Source: Candidatus Fermentithermobacillaceae bacterium (GTDB lineage Bacteria; Bacillota; Sulfobacillia; Fermentithermobacillales; Fermentithermobacillaceae). Taken from it: 52,672 nucleotides of DNA. The notes beneath the pieces were generated by a model. That model was not told the origin of the DNA and ran no database searches. It saw only the letters and a list, made by a program, of their open reading frames with translations. This document shows, in pieces, positions 6,918-15,863 of the stretch (the stretch's first letter is position 1; each line of letters opens with the position of its first letter). The position numbers and the translations under genes are program-made. The stretch covers positions 1-52,672 of the forward strand of contig DUUV01000091.1 in the NCBI GenBank assembly GCA_012841375.1, read 5' to 3'.

Positions 6918-8551
6918 TTGCCTCAAGCTGGACCCGGAATGCGGGACAATGTCGTTGCGCTCCGTATCGCATGAGCCTGGCCTACCGGTTAGGCCGCAAC
7001 TTGGGACATCGCTTAACACACCTGGCCATTGCCTTCTTCGCCTGGGCTGACCGTTGCCTTCAGGAGAGTCTCCTGTACCGCACCTTATCGGAGGCGGCCG
7101 AACACTGGAGAAGGGTTGTTTCCGGCAGTATCCTGGCAAGGTGGTTCTGGCCGTATGTAAGGATGGCCGTAGTTCCCTACGGCGAGAAGGTGACGGTTGA
7201 GACGGCATTAGGTCTCGTGCTGGCACTGGCCTCAGTGGGGCCTACCGAGATTATCATGCTGGCCTCCTTTGGGGTCTTTGTTCTTATGCTATGGGACAGG
7301 TGCCGGACGGCCAGGTCAGGGGTCAGGCCGAGCGCCCAACCGGGAGTCGGGGCGGAATCCGGATCGGGAGCACGGTCAGAATCGCAATCAGGAGATGCCG
7401 GCTCCATATGGGTTTTCCCCCAGTTTGGCACGCTAATATCGGTGGGTGCCGTCCTGATTTTCATCGTTGGAGCGACGGTCTCATCCGTGGACCCGTCGAT
7501 AAGCGTTTTCAACATGGTCATCTGGTTCATGTACTTCCTCCTGTTCCTAATGGCCGCTGACGCTTCATTCAGGGGACGGAGTGTGCAGGTGATATGGCCT
7601 CTCCTCACAGGAGCGGCTTTTTCGGGTCTAGTGAGCGTGTATCAGAGGTTGACGGGAGGCATAGTCATGCCTTCCCATTGGGTCGACAAGACCTTTGAAG
7701 GCGACCTGGTTCGCGTTGTCGGTACGTTCACCAACCCGATATTCTTCGCCGAGATGATGGGACTCGCACTTCCTTTGACCTTGGCACTCTTGTTTCTCAG
7801 GAAGGACGTGCGGGACCGCTTAATGCTGCTGGGCCTCGGCGGGTTGCAGGCGATAGGGCTGCTTCTCAGCTCGACTCGCGGTGCGTGGCTGGGTTTTGCC
7901 GTGTCCTTTTGTGTGCTCGCCGTCCTATATGACTGGAGGATGCTACCTCTTGGGGCTGTCGCGGGAGCCGTTGGGCTGTCTCTGGCGCCTCCGGTCCTGG
8001 TTCAGAGGTTGGTTTCTTCGTTCAGCCTGGCCGACAGCTCCAACGCCTACCGGATATCGATATGGAGAGGGTCTCTAGCCATCATCCGGGAGCACCTCTT
8101 TAGGGGCGTAGGACTGGGCGCAGAGGTCTTCCGCAAGGTGTATCCCGAGTACCAGATAATTCAGACACCGACTCCGCATGCCCACAGCACGTTTCTGGAG
8201 TTTCTCATCGAGGTCGGACTGTTTGGTTTTGTAGCGATGGCATGCCTTTTCTGGCTATGGCTAAGGGATGCTTTCGATGTTGTGCTTGCCCAGAAAGACA
8301 GCTTAGGTGCCCGCTGGGCGAAGGTGGGCATTCTGGCAGGTTCCATTGCTGCCGTCGCAGGACACATGCTCCAAGGAGTGATCGATTACACCTGGTACAG
8401 TCCCAGGATCGCATCGGTGTTCTGGGCGGTCATGGGGATAGGGGCGGGCATCTCGTCCCGGAACTTGAGGGGGGCTGAACCGGTCCGGGTCGCGAACGGG
8501 CCGGCAGCGCAGGGCGACAAGGGATTGGACGGGGAGCGTGACGCGCCGTGA
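6914..8551 (+). CDS. O-antigen ligase / Wzy-type polymerase family protein
   Basis: Polytopic membrane protein of about 545 residues with roughly ten to twelve hydrophobic segments. The Wzy_C-like periplasmic loop region is recognisable by GVGLGAEVF, then PTPHAHSTFLEFLIEVGLFG. The family joins or polymerises lipid-linked oligosaccharides at the outer face of the membrane; in a Gram-positive it would serve an exopolysaccharide or teichuronic-like polymer (inference). Start: GTG at 6914 overlaps the DUF4330 stop (GTGA) and follows GGAGG by only three bases; ATG at 6971 is the alternative but lacks a ribosome binding site. The stop overlaps the glycosyltransferase start, again as GTGA. Confidence 0.85.
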   Translation: MIASSWTRNAGQCRCAPYRMSLAYRLGRNLGHRLTHLAIAFFAWADRCLQESLLYRTLSEAAEHWRRVVSGSILARWFWPYVRMAVVPYGEKVTVETALGLVLALASVGPTEIIMLASFGVFVLMLWDRCRTARSGVRPSAQPGVGAESGSGARSESQSGDAGSIWVFPQFGTLISVGAVLIFIVGATVSSVDPSISVFNMVIWFMYFLLFLMAADASFRGRSVQVIWPLLTGAAFSGLVSVYQRLTGGIVMPSHWVDKTFEGDLVRVVGTFTNPIFFAEMMGLALPLTLALLFLRKDVRDRLMLLGLGGLQAIGLLLSSTRGAWLGFAVSFCVLAVLYDWRMLPLGAVAGAVGLSLAPPVLVQRLVSSFSLADSSNAYRISIWRGSLAIIREHLFRGVGLGAEVFRKVYPEYQIIQTPTPHAHSTFLEFLIEVGLFGFVAMACLFWLWLRDAFDVVLAQKDSLGARWAKVGILAGSIAAVAGHMLQGVIDYTWYSPRIASVFWAVMGIGAGISSRNLRGAEPVRVANGPAAQGDKGLDGERDAP

Positions 8552-9708
8552 AGGTGTTGCACGTAATAACCGACACCAACATTGGCGGAGCAGGGCGTTA
8601 CCTCCTGTATCTTCTTCCTCAACCGGCGTTTCGGGGTTTGGATATCGGAGTAGCGTGTCCCGATGGCGAACTGGCCCAACGGCTGGACGCGGCCGGGATA
8701 CGGCGACTGCCCATTTCCGGACGGGACATATCCCACTCCCCGCGGCTCACCATGGAGCTTTCGGCACTAATGAAGAAAGAGAAACCGGATATCGTCCACA
8801 CACACGGAAGCCTTTCAGGGCGCATGGCCGCCCGTCTACGACGGATCCCCGTAGTCTACACCAAACACGGGCAAGTGAGAGTTCCGGACGCCAGAGGGAT
8901 ACTGCCTCCTCCCGCAGGGCCCTTCACACGATTCATCAATAGAGTTGCCGCCCGGGCTCTCTCCGACAAGGTGATCGCGGTCTCGGAAGGTGTCCGCCGG
9001 GAGCTGGAGGAGTCAGGAATCAATCCCTACATGATCACTGCCATCCCCAACGGGATTGACTTGGGCCCGTACAAGCGAAAGTCGAGGAGGTCCCCGCGCC
9101 GCGTTGACGTATCCGATGGGACCGATAAGCGCGAGTTCCTCATAGGCACTCTTGCGAGACTGAGCCCCCAGAAGGGCATTGATACGCTGGTTGAGGCCGC
9201 CAAGATCGTTGTGGCTTCGTGTCCAACGGCGCGTTTTGTCATTGGCGGTACCGGCCCTCTTGAGTCGGATCTCCGGACCAAGATCCGTGACCTCAGGCTG
9301 GAACCCTACGTACGGATGCCCGGGTTTGTCGAAGAAGTACCCGAATTCCTCGCTGGACTGGACCTCTATGTGTTGCCTTCAGATAGCGAAGGCATAGGCT
9401 TGGCCATAATCGAGGCTATGGCGGCAGGGTTGCCCGTAGTGGCCACAAGAGTCGGCGGTGTGCCCGAAGCGGTAGTCGACGGTGAGACCGGGTTTCTGGT
9501 CCCGCCGAGGCAGCCTAAGGCGCTGGCCCAGGCCATTGTCCGCCTCCTGGTGGACCCGGACTTGGCGAAGTACATGGGCGCCTCCGGTAGGGCCAGGGCA
9601 GAGGCGATGTTTGACGCCAAGACGACCGCCGAAAAGACTGTAGGGGTATACAAGGATGTCCTGGCTTCGAGGCGCAAGCGTCGCCAGGCGTCATATGGAA
9701 CCGACTGA
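8548..9708 (+). CDS. Glycosyltransferase family 4 (GT-B fold)
   Basis: A protein of 386 residues. The N-terminal Rossmann domain begins MKVLHVITDTNIGGAGRY, and the second domain carries the GT4 donor-binding signature (DLYVLPSDSEGIGLAIIEAM, then GLPVVATRVGGVPEAV) with the EX7E glutamates. It transfers a sugar from a nucleotide or lipid donor to a growing glycan at the cytoplasmic face; donor and acceptor are not predictable. GTG start, translationally coupled to the polymerase gene upstream. It is probably the last gene of the 6.4-9.7 kb operon. Confidence 0.93.
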   Translation: MKVLHVITDTNIGGAGRYLLYLLPQPAFRGLDIGVACPDGELAQRLDAAGIRRLPISGRDISHSPRLTMELSALMKKEKPDIVHTHGSLSGRMAARLRRIPVVYTKHGQVRVPDARGILPPPAGPFTRFINRVAARALSDKVIAVSEGVRRELEESGINPYMITAIPNGIDLGPYKRKSRRSPRRVDVSDGTDKREFLIGTLARLSPQKGIDTLVEAAKIVVASCPTARFVIGGTGPLESDLRTKIRDLRLEPYVRMPGFVEEVPEFLAGLDLYVLPSDSEGIGLAIIEAMAAGLPVVATRVGGVPEAVVDGETGFLVPPRQPKALAQAIVRLLVDPDLAKYMGASGRARAEAMFDAKTTAEKTVGVYKDVLASRRKRRQASYGTD

Positions 9709-9768
9709 AGGTCTTCTCTCATCAGGACTTGGTACGTGACTTGAGAGGCTTTTCCTGGCACAATCCAC

Positions 9769-9801
9769 CCTACCGAGCCCCTACCGAACCCCTACCGAAC
9801 C
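9769..9801. repeat. Short tandem repeat, three 11-bp units
   Basis: CCTACCGAGCC then two copies of CCTACCGAACC, head to tail, in the 165-bp gap before the ABC substrate-binding protein gene. Confidence 0.9.
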
Positions 9802-9873
9802 CAATTCCCCCTAAGCACACCTGGCTTCTGGTTCACGTAAAATGCCTCAGCATCAAGTGGGGGAGGGTCCTTC

Positions 9874-10992
9874 TTGAAACGATTGTTGGTCCCGTTGTTC
9901 GCTTTTGTGTTGGCATTGTCGATGATCCTGGTTCTTCCGGGGTGCGGCGAGAAAGAGGCTCCCGAGCCTCCGGGGCCGGCGGTGGTCGGTTCCGAGCCGA
10001 CTTCGCCTGGAACCGGCTCAAAGCTTGGAGACCTGATCGAACCGTTGTCTCCACCCGTGAAGGTTACAGTCGGGCTCAAACAGGTGATATCCGATTCGGG
10101 CGTCCTCATCGGAGTGGCCAAGGATTACTACAAGGAACTCGGCATTGAGATAGAAATGGCCCAGTTCGCTACCGGGCAGGACATGATAAACGCTCTCGCC
10201 GCCGGCCAGCTGGATGTCGGGTGCACCGTCACCGCATCCGGGTTGTTCAACGCGATGCTCCGCGACCTTCCGGTGAAAGTAGTCGCCGACAAGGGTATTA
10301 ACGTGCCCGACCTGGGCTATTACCGGCTTCTCATCCGTGCCGACCTCAAGGATACCATCAAGGACTTCGCGGACCTCAAAGGCAGGAAGCTGGCGATTGT
10401 CGGGACGGCGTCCTTGGACGAGATCGCTCTGGACCGCTGTCTCGCAGCGGGCGGACTCACGCTTCAAGACGTTGACGTCCAGGTCATCAGGGCATTCCCC
10501 GACATCATCGCCGCCATGTCCAACAAGAGCATTGACGGCGGTATGGTGATCGAGCCTTTCGTCACGCAAGCCATCGAATTGGGTATCGCCGATCCTTGGA
10601 GAGACCCGAAGGAGTATGACCCCGATGCCCAGACGGCTCTCCTGGTATACGGCAAGAGCATTATCGAAAGGCCGGAAGTCGCCAAACGGTTTATGGTGGC
10701 CTATGTCCAGTCTTTGAGAGATTACAACGACGCCTTCTTTGGCGACAAGGGTAAGGACGAGATAATCGATATTCTCGTCAAGTATTCCACGGTCACAGAC
10801 AAGGCCCTCTACGACAAGATGTATCCCACCGGCCTGAACCCGGACGGGTACGCCAGGATGAAAGGCATCCAGATGGATCTTGACTGGTACAAGGCCCACG
10901 ACCTCTTGATGGGGGATCTGACTGCCGAAGAAGCGGTTGACAACTCCTATGTCGATTTCGCCATCGACATTCTCGGCAAGTACTCAAAGTAG
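9874..10992 (+). CDS. ABC transporter substrate-binding lipoprotein, NMT1/SsuA-like
   Basis: A protein of 372 residues. The lipoprotein signal ends in LPGC at about residues 21-24, followed by a low-complexity Pro/Ser/Gly linker (about 25-60). The mature part is the type 2 periplasmic-binding fold of the NMT1/SsuA/TauA group (GLKQVISDSGVLIGVAKDYY, FATGQDMINALAAGQLDVG). It captures a small solute outside the membrane for the downstream permease and ATPase. Family members bind sulfonates, nitrate, taurine or thiamine precursors; the ligand here cannot be chosen, and no TPP-type leader is seen. TTG start with GGGGGAGGG upstream. Confidence 0.92.
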   Translation: MKRLLVPLFAFVLALSMILVLPGCGEKEAPEPPGPAVVGSEPTSPGTGSKLGDLIEPLSPPVKVTVGLKQVISDSGVLIGVAKDYYKELGIEIEMAQFATGQDMINALAAGQLDVGCTVTASGLFNAMLRDLPVKVVADKGINVPDLGYYRLLIRADLKDTIKDFADLKGRKLAIVGTASLDEIALDRCLAAGGLTLQDVDVQVIRAFPDIIAAMSNKSIDGGMVIEPFVTQAIELGIADPWRDPKEYDPDAQTALLVYGKSIIERPEVAKRFMVAYVQSLRDYNDAFFGDKGKDEIIDILVKYSTVTDKALYDKMYPTGLNPDGYARMKGIQMDLDWYKAHDLLMGDLTAEEAVDNSYVDFAIDILGKYSK

Positions 10993-11064
10993 AGGTAACG
11001 GTGCGTCGCCCACCGGGACGCAAGGTTACTGAGAGCACCAGAGCGAGCAGGAGGCCGTCCAGTT

Positions 11065-11973
11065 ATGAACGACACCAATAGAGAGCGCCAGAAGAACCCA
11101 AGCGGCTTGAGGAGTCAATCTCCGCGCGAGGACCGCCCCCGCGGCGACGCAGGTGCCGGCGGTGGCAGAGATGCCATCGTGATAGAGGCGCCGCCGGACA
11201 AAGGAGGAGGCAACTGGGGCCGGAGGGCTTTCGGACGTACCGTGGCGTTCCTTTCACCTTCACTCCTCTTGGTGGTATGGGAACTCCTCGCCCGGTGGGG
11301 CGCCATTGACGAGAGGCTTTTCTCCCGTCCCTCCCTGATCCTGGGGACGCTCCTGCCTCTCCTTAGAAGCGGCGAGCTTCTCTCGCACATCGCAGTGAGC
11401 CTTCAAAGGATTGTGCTGGGGTTCTTGGCCGGCGCGGCCCCGGGTGTCATCCTCGGCCTCTCCATGGGACTGTTCCCGCCGCTCAGGGCATGGCTCATGC
11501 CGCTTGTGTCAAGCACGTTTCCCATCCCCAAGCTGGCCATCATGCCGCTCATCCTGATCGTGTTCGGCCTGGGTGAGGCGTCAAAGGTCTTCACCATCGG
11601 GATCGGCGTTTTCTACCTGGTCCTTATCAACTCCATGACGGGCGTACTCAGTATTGAGCCGATCTACTTGGATGTGGCCAAGACTTTCGGGGCATCCAAG
11701 AAGGACTTCTACTTGACCGTCGCCATCCCCGGCTCCCTCCCGATGATCTTCGCCGGACTAAAGCTGGGGATGGGGACGGCTCTCCTCTTGATTGTGGCCG
11801 CAGAGATGTCTGCTGCCCAGGCGGGCGTAGGGTGGATGGTGTGGAGAGCTTACGACATGTTCGATATCGAGCGCATGTTCTCGGCCCTCTTAACGCTGGC
11901 CGTGCTCGGGTACCTGCTTGCCATTCTTCTTGAGACCATTGAGAGGAAGGTCATCCCATGGAAGGAAAAGTAG
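11065..11973 (+). CDS. ABC transporter permease, SsuC/TauC-like
   Basis: A protein of 302 residues. The first 55 are a charged, Gly-rich cytoplasmic extension; then come about six transmembrane helices of the BPD_transp_1 type. The EAA loop that docks the ATPase is at DVAKTFGASKKDFYLTVAIP, followed by GLKLGMGTALLLIVAAEM, which is typical of sulfonate/nitrate/taurine permeases. It follows the binding protein by 72 bases and its end overlaps the ATPase start by 16 bases, so the three form an operon. Confidence 0.93.
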   Translation: MNDTNRERQKNPSGLRSQSPREDRPRGDAGAGGGRDAIVIEAPPDKGGGNWGRRAFGRTVAFLSPSLLLVVWELLARWGAIDERLFSRPSLILGTLLPLLRSGELLSHIAVSLQRIVLGFLAGAAPGVILGLSMGLFPPLRAWLMPLVSSTFPIPKLAIMPLILIVFGLGEASKVFTIGIGVFYLVLINSMTGVLSIEPIYLDVAKTFGASKKDFYLTVAIPGSLPMIFAGLKLGMGTALLLIVAAEMSAAQAGVGWMVWRAYDMFDIERMFSALLTLAVLGYLLAILLETIERKVIPWKEK

Positions 11974-12860
11974 ACGCAGTTCTGAAACGTCGTACGGATG
12001 CCGGCATGGACAGGGTTGCCGTAGGTGAACGGTCCGCGGTCGGTTGGTCCCGGTCGCCCGCCTTACCGCCGGGTGTGAGCGTCAAGATATCCGGACTCAC
12101 TAAGGAGTTCGACATGGGTGATCGGAGCGTTGTCGCCATCGACAGGTTGGACCTGGCGGTGAGGGACGGCGAGTTCCTCTGCATCGTCGGACCGTCGGGA
12201 TGTGGCAAGACCACTCTCATTCGCACAATCGCCGGGCTGGAGACACAGACGAATGGCACCATCTGGATGAAGCCGCCTGCCAATAGACGGCCACTGACGG
12301 CCATGGTCTTCCAGACCGACTCGGTCTTCCCGTGGATGACGGTAGAGGACAACGTAGGCTACGGGCTGAAGATGCAGGGCGTGTCGAAGTCTGACCGTGA
12401 CGCCAAGGTTCAGTCTCTCCTCAGAGTGACCGGGCTCGAGAAGTTCGGCAAGAGCTATCCCCACCAGCTGTCAGGAGGCATGCGCCAAAGGGTCAACGTG
12501 GCCCGGGCGTTTGCCGCCGACCCCGAGATCCTTCTCATGGACGAACCGTTCGGTCTTCTCGACGAGCAGAACAGGATGATCCTCCAGAAAGAACTGATGG
12601 ACATCTGGCGGGAAAGCCGCAAGACCACTCTCTTTATAACCCACAGCGTGGATGAAGCGATCCTGCTCGGGGACAGGATCCTTGTGATGACAGCCCATCC
12701 CGGGAGGGTCAAGGAGATCATCGATATCGATATCCCCAGGCCAAGGGACCTCATAACTCTGAGAGGCGATGCCAGGTTCATCTCTCTATACAAGCAGGTC
12801 TGGGCACTACTCTCCGAGGAAGTGCTGCGCTCCCGCGCTCAAGAGACGCCGCACTCGTGA
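11958..12860 (+). CDS. ABC transporter ATP-binding protein, SsuB/TauB-like
   Basis: A protein of 300 residues. The ABC domain starts around residue 40: Walker A GPSGCGKTT, Q-loop MVFQTDSVFPW, signature LSGGMRQRV, Walker B ILLMDEPFG and H-loop FITHSVDEA. The DSVFPW form of the Q-loop is usual in the SsuB/TauB/NrtD group. ATG at 11958 has GAGAGGAAGG upstream; the first 35 residues are a low-complexity extension, so an internal start cannot be excluded. It powers the importer made with the two preceding genes. The downstream gene is convergent. Confidence 0.94.
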   Translation: MEGKVDAVLKRRTDAGMDRVAVGERSAVGWSRSPALPPGVSVKISGLTKEFDMGDRSVVAIDRLDLAVRDGEFLCIVGPSGCGKTTLIRTIAGLETQTNGTIWMKPPANRRPLTAMVFQTDSVFPWMTVEDNVGYGLKMQGVSKSDRDAKVQSLLRVTGLEKFGKSYPHQLSGGMRQRVNVARAFAADPEILLMDEPFGLLDEQNRMILQKELMDIWRESRKTTLFITHSVDEAILLGDRILVMTAHPGRVKEIIDIDIPRPRDLITLRGDARFISLYKQVWALLSEEVLRSRAQETPHS

Positions 12861-12901
12861 TGAAAGCCCCAAAGGTCCGTTTTGCTGCTCACAGGGTCTG
12901 T

Positions 12902-13489
12902 TTACAGATACCCTCTCTCCTGCACGTCTGGGTCCAGCCATATGGATGACGTGTGTGTGAGGCTTTTCCTCCACTCGAGGATGGCCAACTCTTTTTCGTC
13001 CAGTACCAGAGTATCGGCCGGGGAGGGCAGCTCTTCAGGTATCCTGAGGCCCTCGCCCCGGGCGTCCCAGTACCGTTCTACAAGGCCCAGATCGACGAGG
13101 ACTCTCACAAGCCCCCGCACCGTGGTCTTGTAGGGCTTCCCGTATTCACTGGAAAAGCGCCTTACCACCTCGGCTTTCTTGTCAGGCGGGTAACCGGCGA
13201 AGACGTTCCTAAGTGTCTTTGGATACAGGTCTTTGATGTTGAACCACATGAGGTCCCCGGCGATCCTGCTGTGCCATTGGCTGGCGACCACCAAGTACAT
13301 CGCCCATACCTCGGGAGGAACATGACGGGCCCAGCCCTTGGCCTTGAACAGGTGGATCTCGCGTACGTCGTCGTAGTACACGCGGATCCTCGGTCCTGGC
13401 TCGGAGCCGTCTTTGGGTTTGTAGGCTCCTGCCTTGATCAAACGCACCTCATGGTCCCATGGATGTCGATTGGTAGCGATTAGCAACAC
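12902..13489 (-). CDS. Hypothetical protein, possible winged-helix
   Basis: A protein of 195 residues, not recognised. The predicted secondary structure is mostly helical with basic patches. The stretch YKTTVRGLVRVLVDLGLVERYWD (about residues 118-140) reads like the recognition helix and wing of a winged-helix DNA-binding domain (inference). Trp is frequent. The start is uncertain: GTG at 13489 has purines directly against it with no normal spacing, and later ATG/TTG codons exist near the N-terminus. It is separated from neighbours by about 130 bp upstream and converges on the ABC ATPase gene. Confidence 0.65.
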   Translation of the reverse strand: MLLIATNRHPWDHEVRLIKAGAYKPKDGSEPGPRIRVYYDDVREIHLFKAKGWARHVPPEVWAMYLVVASQWHSRIAGDLMWFNIKDLYPKTLRNVFAGYPPDKKAEVVRRFSSEYGKPYKTTVRGLVRVLVDLGLVERYWDARGEGLRIPEELPSPADTLVLDEKELAILEWRKSLTHTSSIWLDPDVQERGYL

Positions 13490-13623
13490 CCCCTAATAAC
13501 AGGGTTCGACGGAATAATGGCAATTCCTTCCACGACCGCTATAAATTGTTGAGACCGTGGTCATGTGTGGGGTCATATGTGGTCGAAAGTTACTGACGTT
13601 TGTTTTCAGGCCTTGGGTGCCGC

Positions 13624-14121
13624 CTACTTCTCTTCAGGACCGCGCGGCCTTCGGGACCCCACGATGCAGAGGAGTCCCATGATGATCAGGGCAAGAGGCC
13701 AGAACTTCGCCAAAATGTCCAGGTAGAACCATGACAGGAGCCCTGTTGAGAATAAGAACATGATGAGTCCGATCCCGGTTATCAAGAGCCCGGGGAAGAC
13801 GGCCCACCGTTCCTTGGGCGAGGCGGCCCTGATAATCAGGAAACTGACCCCCGGCGCTATGACGAACAAGGGCCAGAAGACCTCCATATCCACGTCACGG
13901 GCCGCCAGAAATATGACGGCACCGACTGTTGAAGTGAAGGCTCCGGGGTAGACAGCCCACTTTACCTTTCCTACAAAGCGTATCAGTAGAAAGACGACCC
14001 CTACGGTGAGCACCATGGCTTCGCCGAACAGATCGCCCACTCCTAGTTGAAACAAGAGCGCAACGATGCCGATACCGATCAGGGCCAGTCCGGTTCCGAT
14101 TCCTCTACGGTTTTGGTTCAT
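13624..14121 (-). CDS. Small polytopic membrane protein
   Basis: A protein of 165 residues with five or six hydrophobic segments arranged as an internal duplication. Motifs of the type KWAVYPGAFTSTVGAVIF and RWAVFPGLLITGIGLIMF recur, about 50 residues apart. This resembles the LiaI/LiaF-like transmembrane region (DUF5668 type) found near Firmicutes envelope-stress and ABC export genes, but the assignment is tentative. Start ATG at 14121 has GGAG nine bases upstream. It lies 67 bases downstream of the ABC-2 permease gene on the same strand and may be part of that operon. Confidence 0.75.
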   Translation of the reverse strand: MNQNRRGIGTGLALIGIGIVALLFQLGVGDLFGEAMVLTVGVVFLLIRFVGKVKWAVYPGAFTSTVGAVIFLAARDVDMEVFWPLFVIAPGVSFLIIRAASPKERWAVFPGLLITGIGLIMFLFSTGLLSWFYLDILAKFWPLALIIMGLLCIVGSRRPRGPEEK

Positions 14122-14188
14122 GCCATCCGTCTCCTTCTACATGAATCCACTGTTGGTTACGCCGGGGCCGTCTCCCAGTCTGAAGAAC

Positions 14189-15076
14189 CTAGTTACCGAC
14201 CCCCTGATAGCGATCTATGGCTTTGGTCCAGAACCGATACGCGAGAAGGAACGTGAGCGCTGCCATGAAGGGTGTTATCAGGGCGAGCCGTATGAGTTGA
14301 CCATTGCGAAAGATAAGTTGAGCAGGATAGAAACTGGCGAAAGCCACCGGGATGACCCAGGTGATAAGGGTCCTCAGACCCTTTCCGTAGATGTCGGCAG
14401 GGTACCGCGTGAACTCGTCCATAGTCCAGGCCAGCGACGTGAATCCCCTGCTCTCAATCGTCATAAAGGACATGGCGTTGCCTACGATGTGTATCGAGGC
14501 GAAGATAAGCATGCCTGAGACGACCGATACGGCGATCCAGAGGAGGTTGGCGACGGTTCTCTGGCCCAGCATACCCAAGGACGTCCAAACGAGGATGACC
14601 GCCGCTATGAGTTCCCCGTAGTCGTCGTTATCCAGGTAACCCGCGACCACCTGAAACAGCGGGTTGAGAGGCCTCACCAGGTACCTGTCGATGTCCCCCA
14701 AGCGGACCATCGCGGATACGTTCATGAGGTCCACCCAGAACAGGTGGAAGAGGGAACGGGAAAAGATGCTGAGGCCGTAAATGAGGAGCACTTGTGGATA
14801 GTTCCAGTCTCCGATTGCCTTGACCTGGGTGAAGAGCACCCACACCGCGGCCACGGAGCCAAGCGAGTACACGAGTCCTGCGATATTTGTTACGACGAAC
14901 TCGGCCGGATAGGCCATGAGTGAAAGCCAGTTGGCCCGGAGGTACCAGAAGTACAGGCGGGAATAGCGCCAAACCGTGTTGAGGATGCCTCCCAATAGGG
15001 GCCGGCGCTTCGAGGTCTCAGACCCCATATCCCAGGCCGGGCGATTGTCAATCCCGCTATGCATGCCGTTATTCAT
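14189..15076 (-). CDS. ABC-2 type exporter permease subunit (DUF990-like)
   Basis: A protein of 295 residues with six transmembrane segments after a 40-residue polar N-terminus. Sequence features such as WYLRANWLSLMAYPAEF, LVRPLNPLFQVV and YPADIYGKGLRT match the ABC-2 permeases annotated as DUF990/ABC2_membrane_6 pairs. GGGAGG seven bases before the ATG at 15076 supports the start. It is four bases downstream of the second permease, which itself overlaps the ATPase gene; together they form a heterodimeric exporter of unknown substrate (family members export lipids, drugs or surface glycans). Confidence 0.88.
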   Translation of the reverse strand: MNNGMHSGIDNRPAWDMGSETSKRRPLLGGILNTVWRYSRLYFWYLRANWLSLMAYPAEFVVTNIAGLVYSLGSVAAVWVLFTQVKAIGDWNYPQVLLIYGLSIFSRSLFHLFWVDLMNVSAMVRLGDIDRYLVRPLNPLFQVVAGYLDNDDYGELIAAVILVWTSLGMLGQRTVANLLWIAVSVVSGMLIFASIHIVGNAMSFMTIESRGFTSLAWTMDEFTRYPADIYGKGLRTLITWVIPVAFASFYPAQLIFRNGQLIRLALITPFMAALTFLLAYRFWTKAIDRYQGVGN

Positions 15077-15080
15077 GGGG

Positions 15081-15863
15081 CTAACCTCCCTGTACGGTTA
15101 GGTGTCTTACGGCACCGAACCAGACTGCGCGACACAGAAGGACCATCAGGGCGGTCCAGGCGACCTGGGAGAGTATGGCCGGCGCTACCTCGCCGGGCCC
15201 GGTCATCCCGCTCCAGATGGCCATGGGGATGTAGTGGATCGCCTTGAAAGGGAGCCGTTCGGCTACTGCTCTCAGCCACCCCGGAAAGAACTGGAGAGGG
15301 ACGTACATACCCGAAAAGAACTCAACGAGAGTGTACAGGTGGTCAATGCCGACTCCGCTCTTGGTGTAGAAAGTGAGCACGCCGGACAGGAACGACGTTG
15401 AGAACACTGTGATGTACCCCATGAACAGGGAAAGGACGAACGCGACCGTCGCCCCTGCGCCGGGGAATCGGATCCTCCCGGCGGCCAGCAGCACGAGGAG
15501 CAGGGGTAGTCCCGTGGATACCAGCCGGAAGAGGGCCGACCCGAGGCTTTGGAACAAGAGCTGGTAATGAAGGTCGGTGGGCTTCACCAGGTCATGGACG
15601 ATGGTGCCCTGCCTAACTCGGGGACCTATCCTGAGATTGGCGGGCTCCGCCAGAAATCCGGACGCCACTCTGCCCATGAGGGAGTATGACAGCATGCTCG
15701 AAAAACCGACGCCGGCGATGGAGTCGGTATGGCGGTACACTGCCGTCCAGAGGTACCACTGGATGAGGGTCATGATAAGACTGCTCGTCAGTGTCGCCCA
15801 GTAGTTGGCCCGGTAACGCATTCCGCGAAGGAACTCGGCACGTGTGTAGGTGAGGTACTTCAT
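15081..15863 (-). CDS. ABC-2 type exporter permease subunit (second half-transporter)
   Basis: A protein of 260 residues with six transmembrane segments and the same general plan as its neighbour (RANYWATLTSSLIMTLIQWY, then LVKPTDLHYQLLFQSLGSALFR). The LVKP/LVRP motif shared with the other subunit marks them as a pair. The ATG start overlaps the ATPase stop as ATGA, so it is translationally coupled. It forms the membrane channel with the 14189-15076 product. Confidence 0.88.
   Translation of the reverse strand: MKYLTYTRAEFLRGMRYRANYWATLTSSLIMTLIQWYLWTAVYRHTDSIAGVGFSSMLSYSLMGRVASGFLAEPANLRIGPRVRQGTIVHDLVKPTDLHYQLLFQSLGSALFRLVSTGLPLLLVLLAAGRIRFPGAGATVAFVLSLFMGYITVFSTSFLSGVLTFYTKSGVGIDHLYTLVEFFSGMYVPLQFFPGWLRAVAERLPFKAIHYIPMAIWSGMTGPGEVAPAILSQVAWTALMVLLCRAVWFGAVRHLTVQGG

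Noticed and set aside
9709-9873. TPP or other riboswitch before the NMT1-like ABC importer
   Set aside because: I looked for TPP-type motifs because of the gene family, but none is present.
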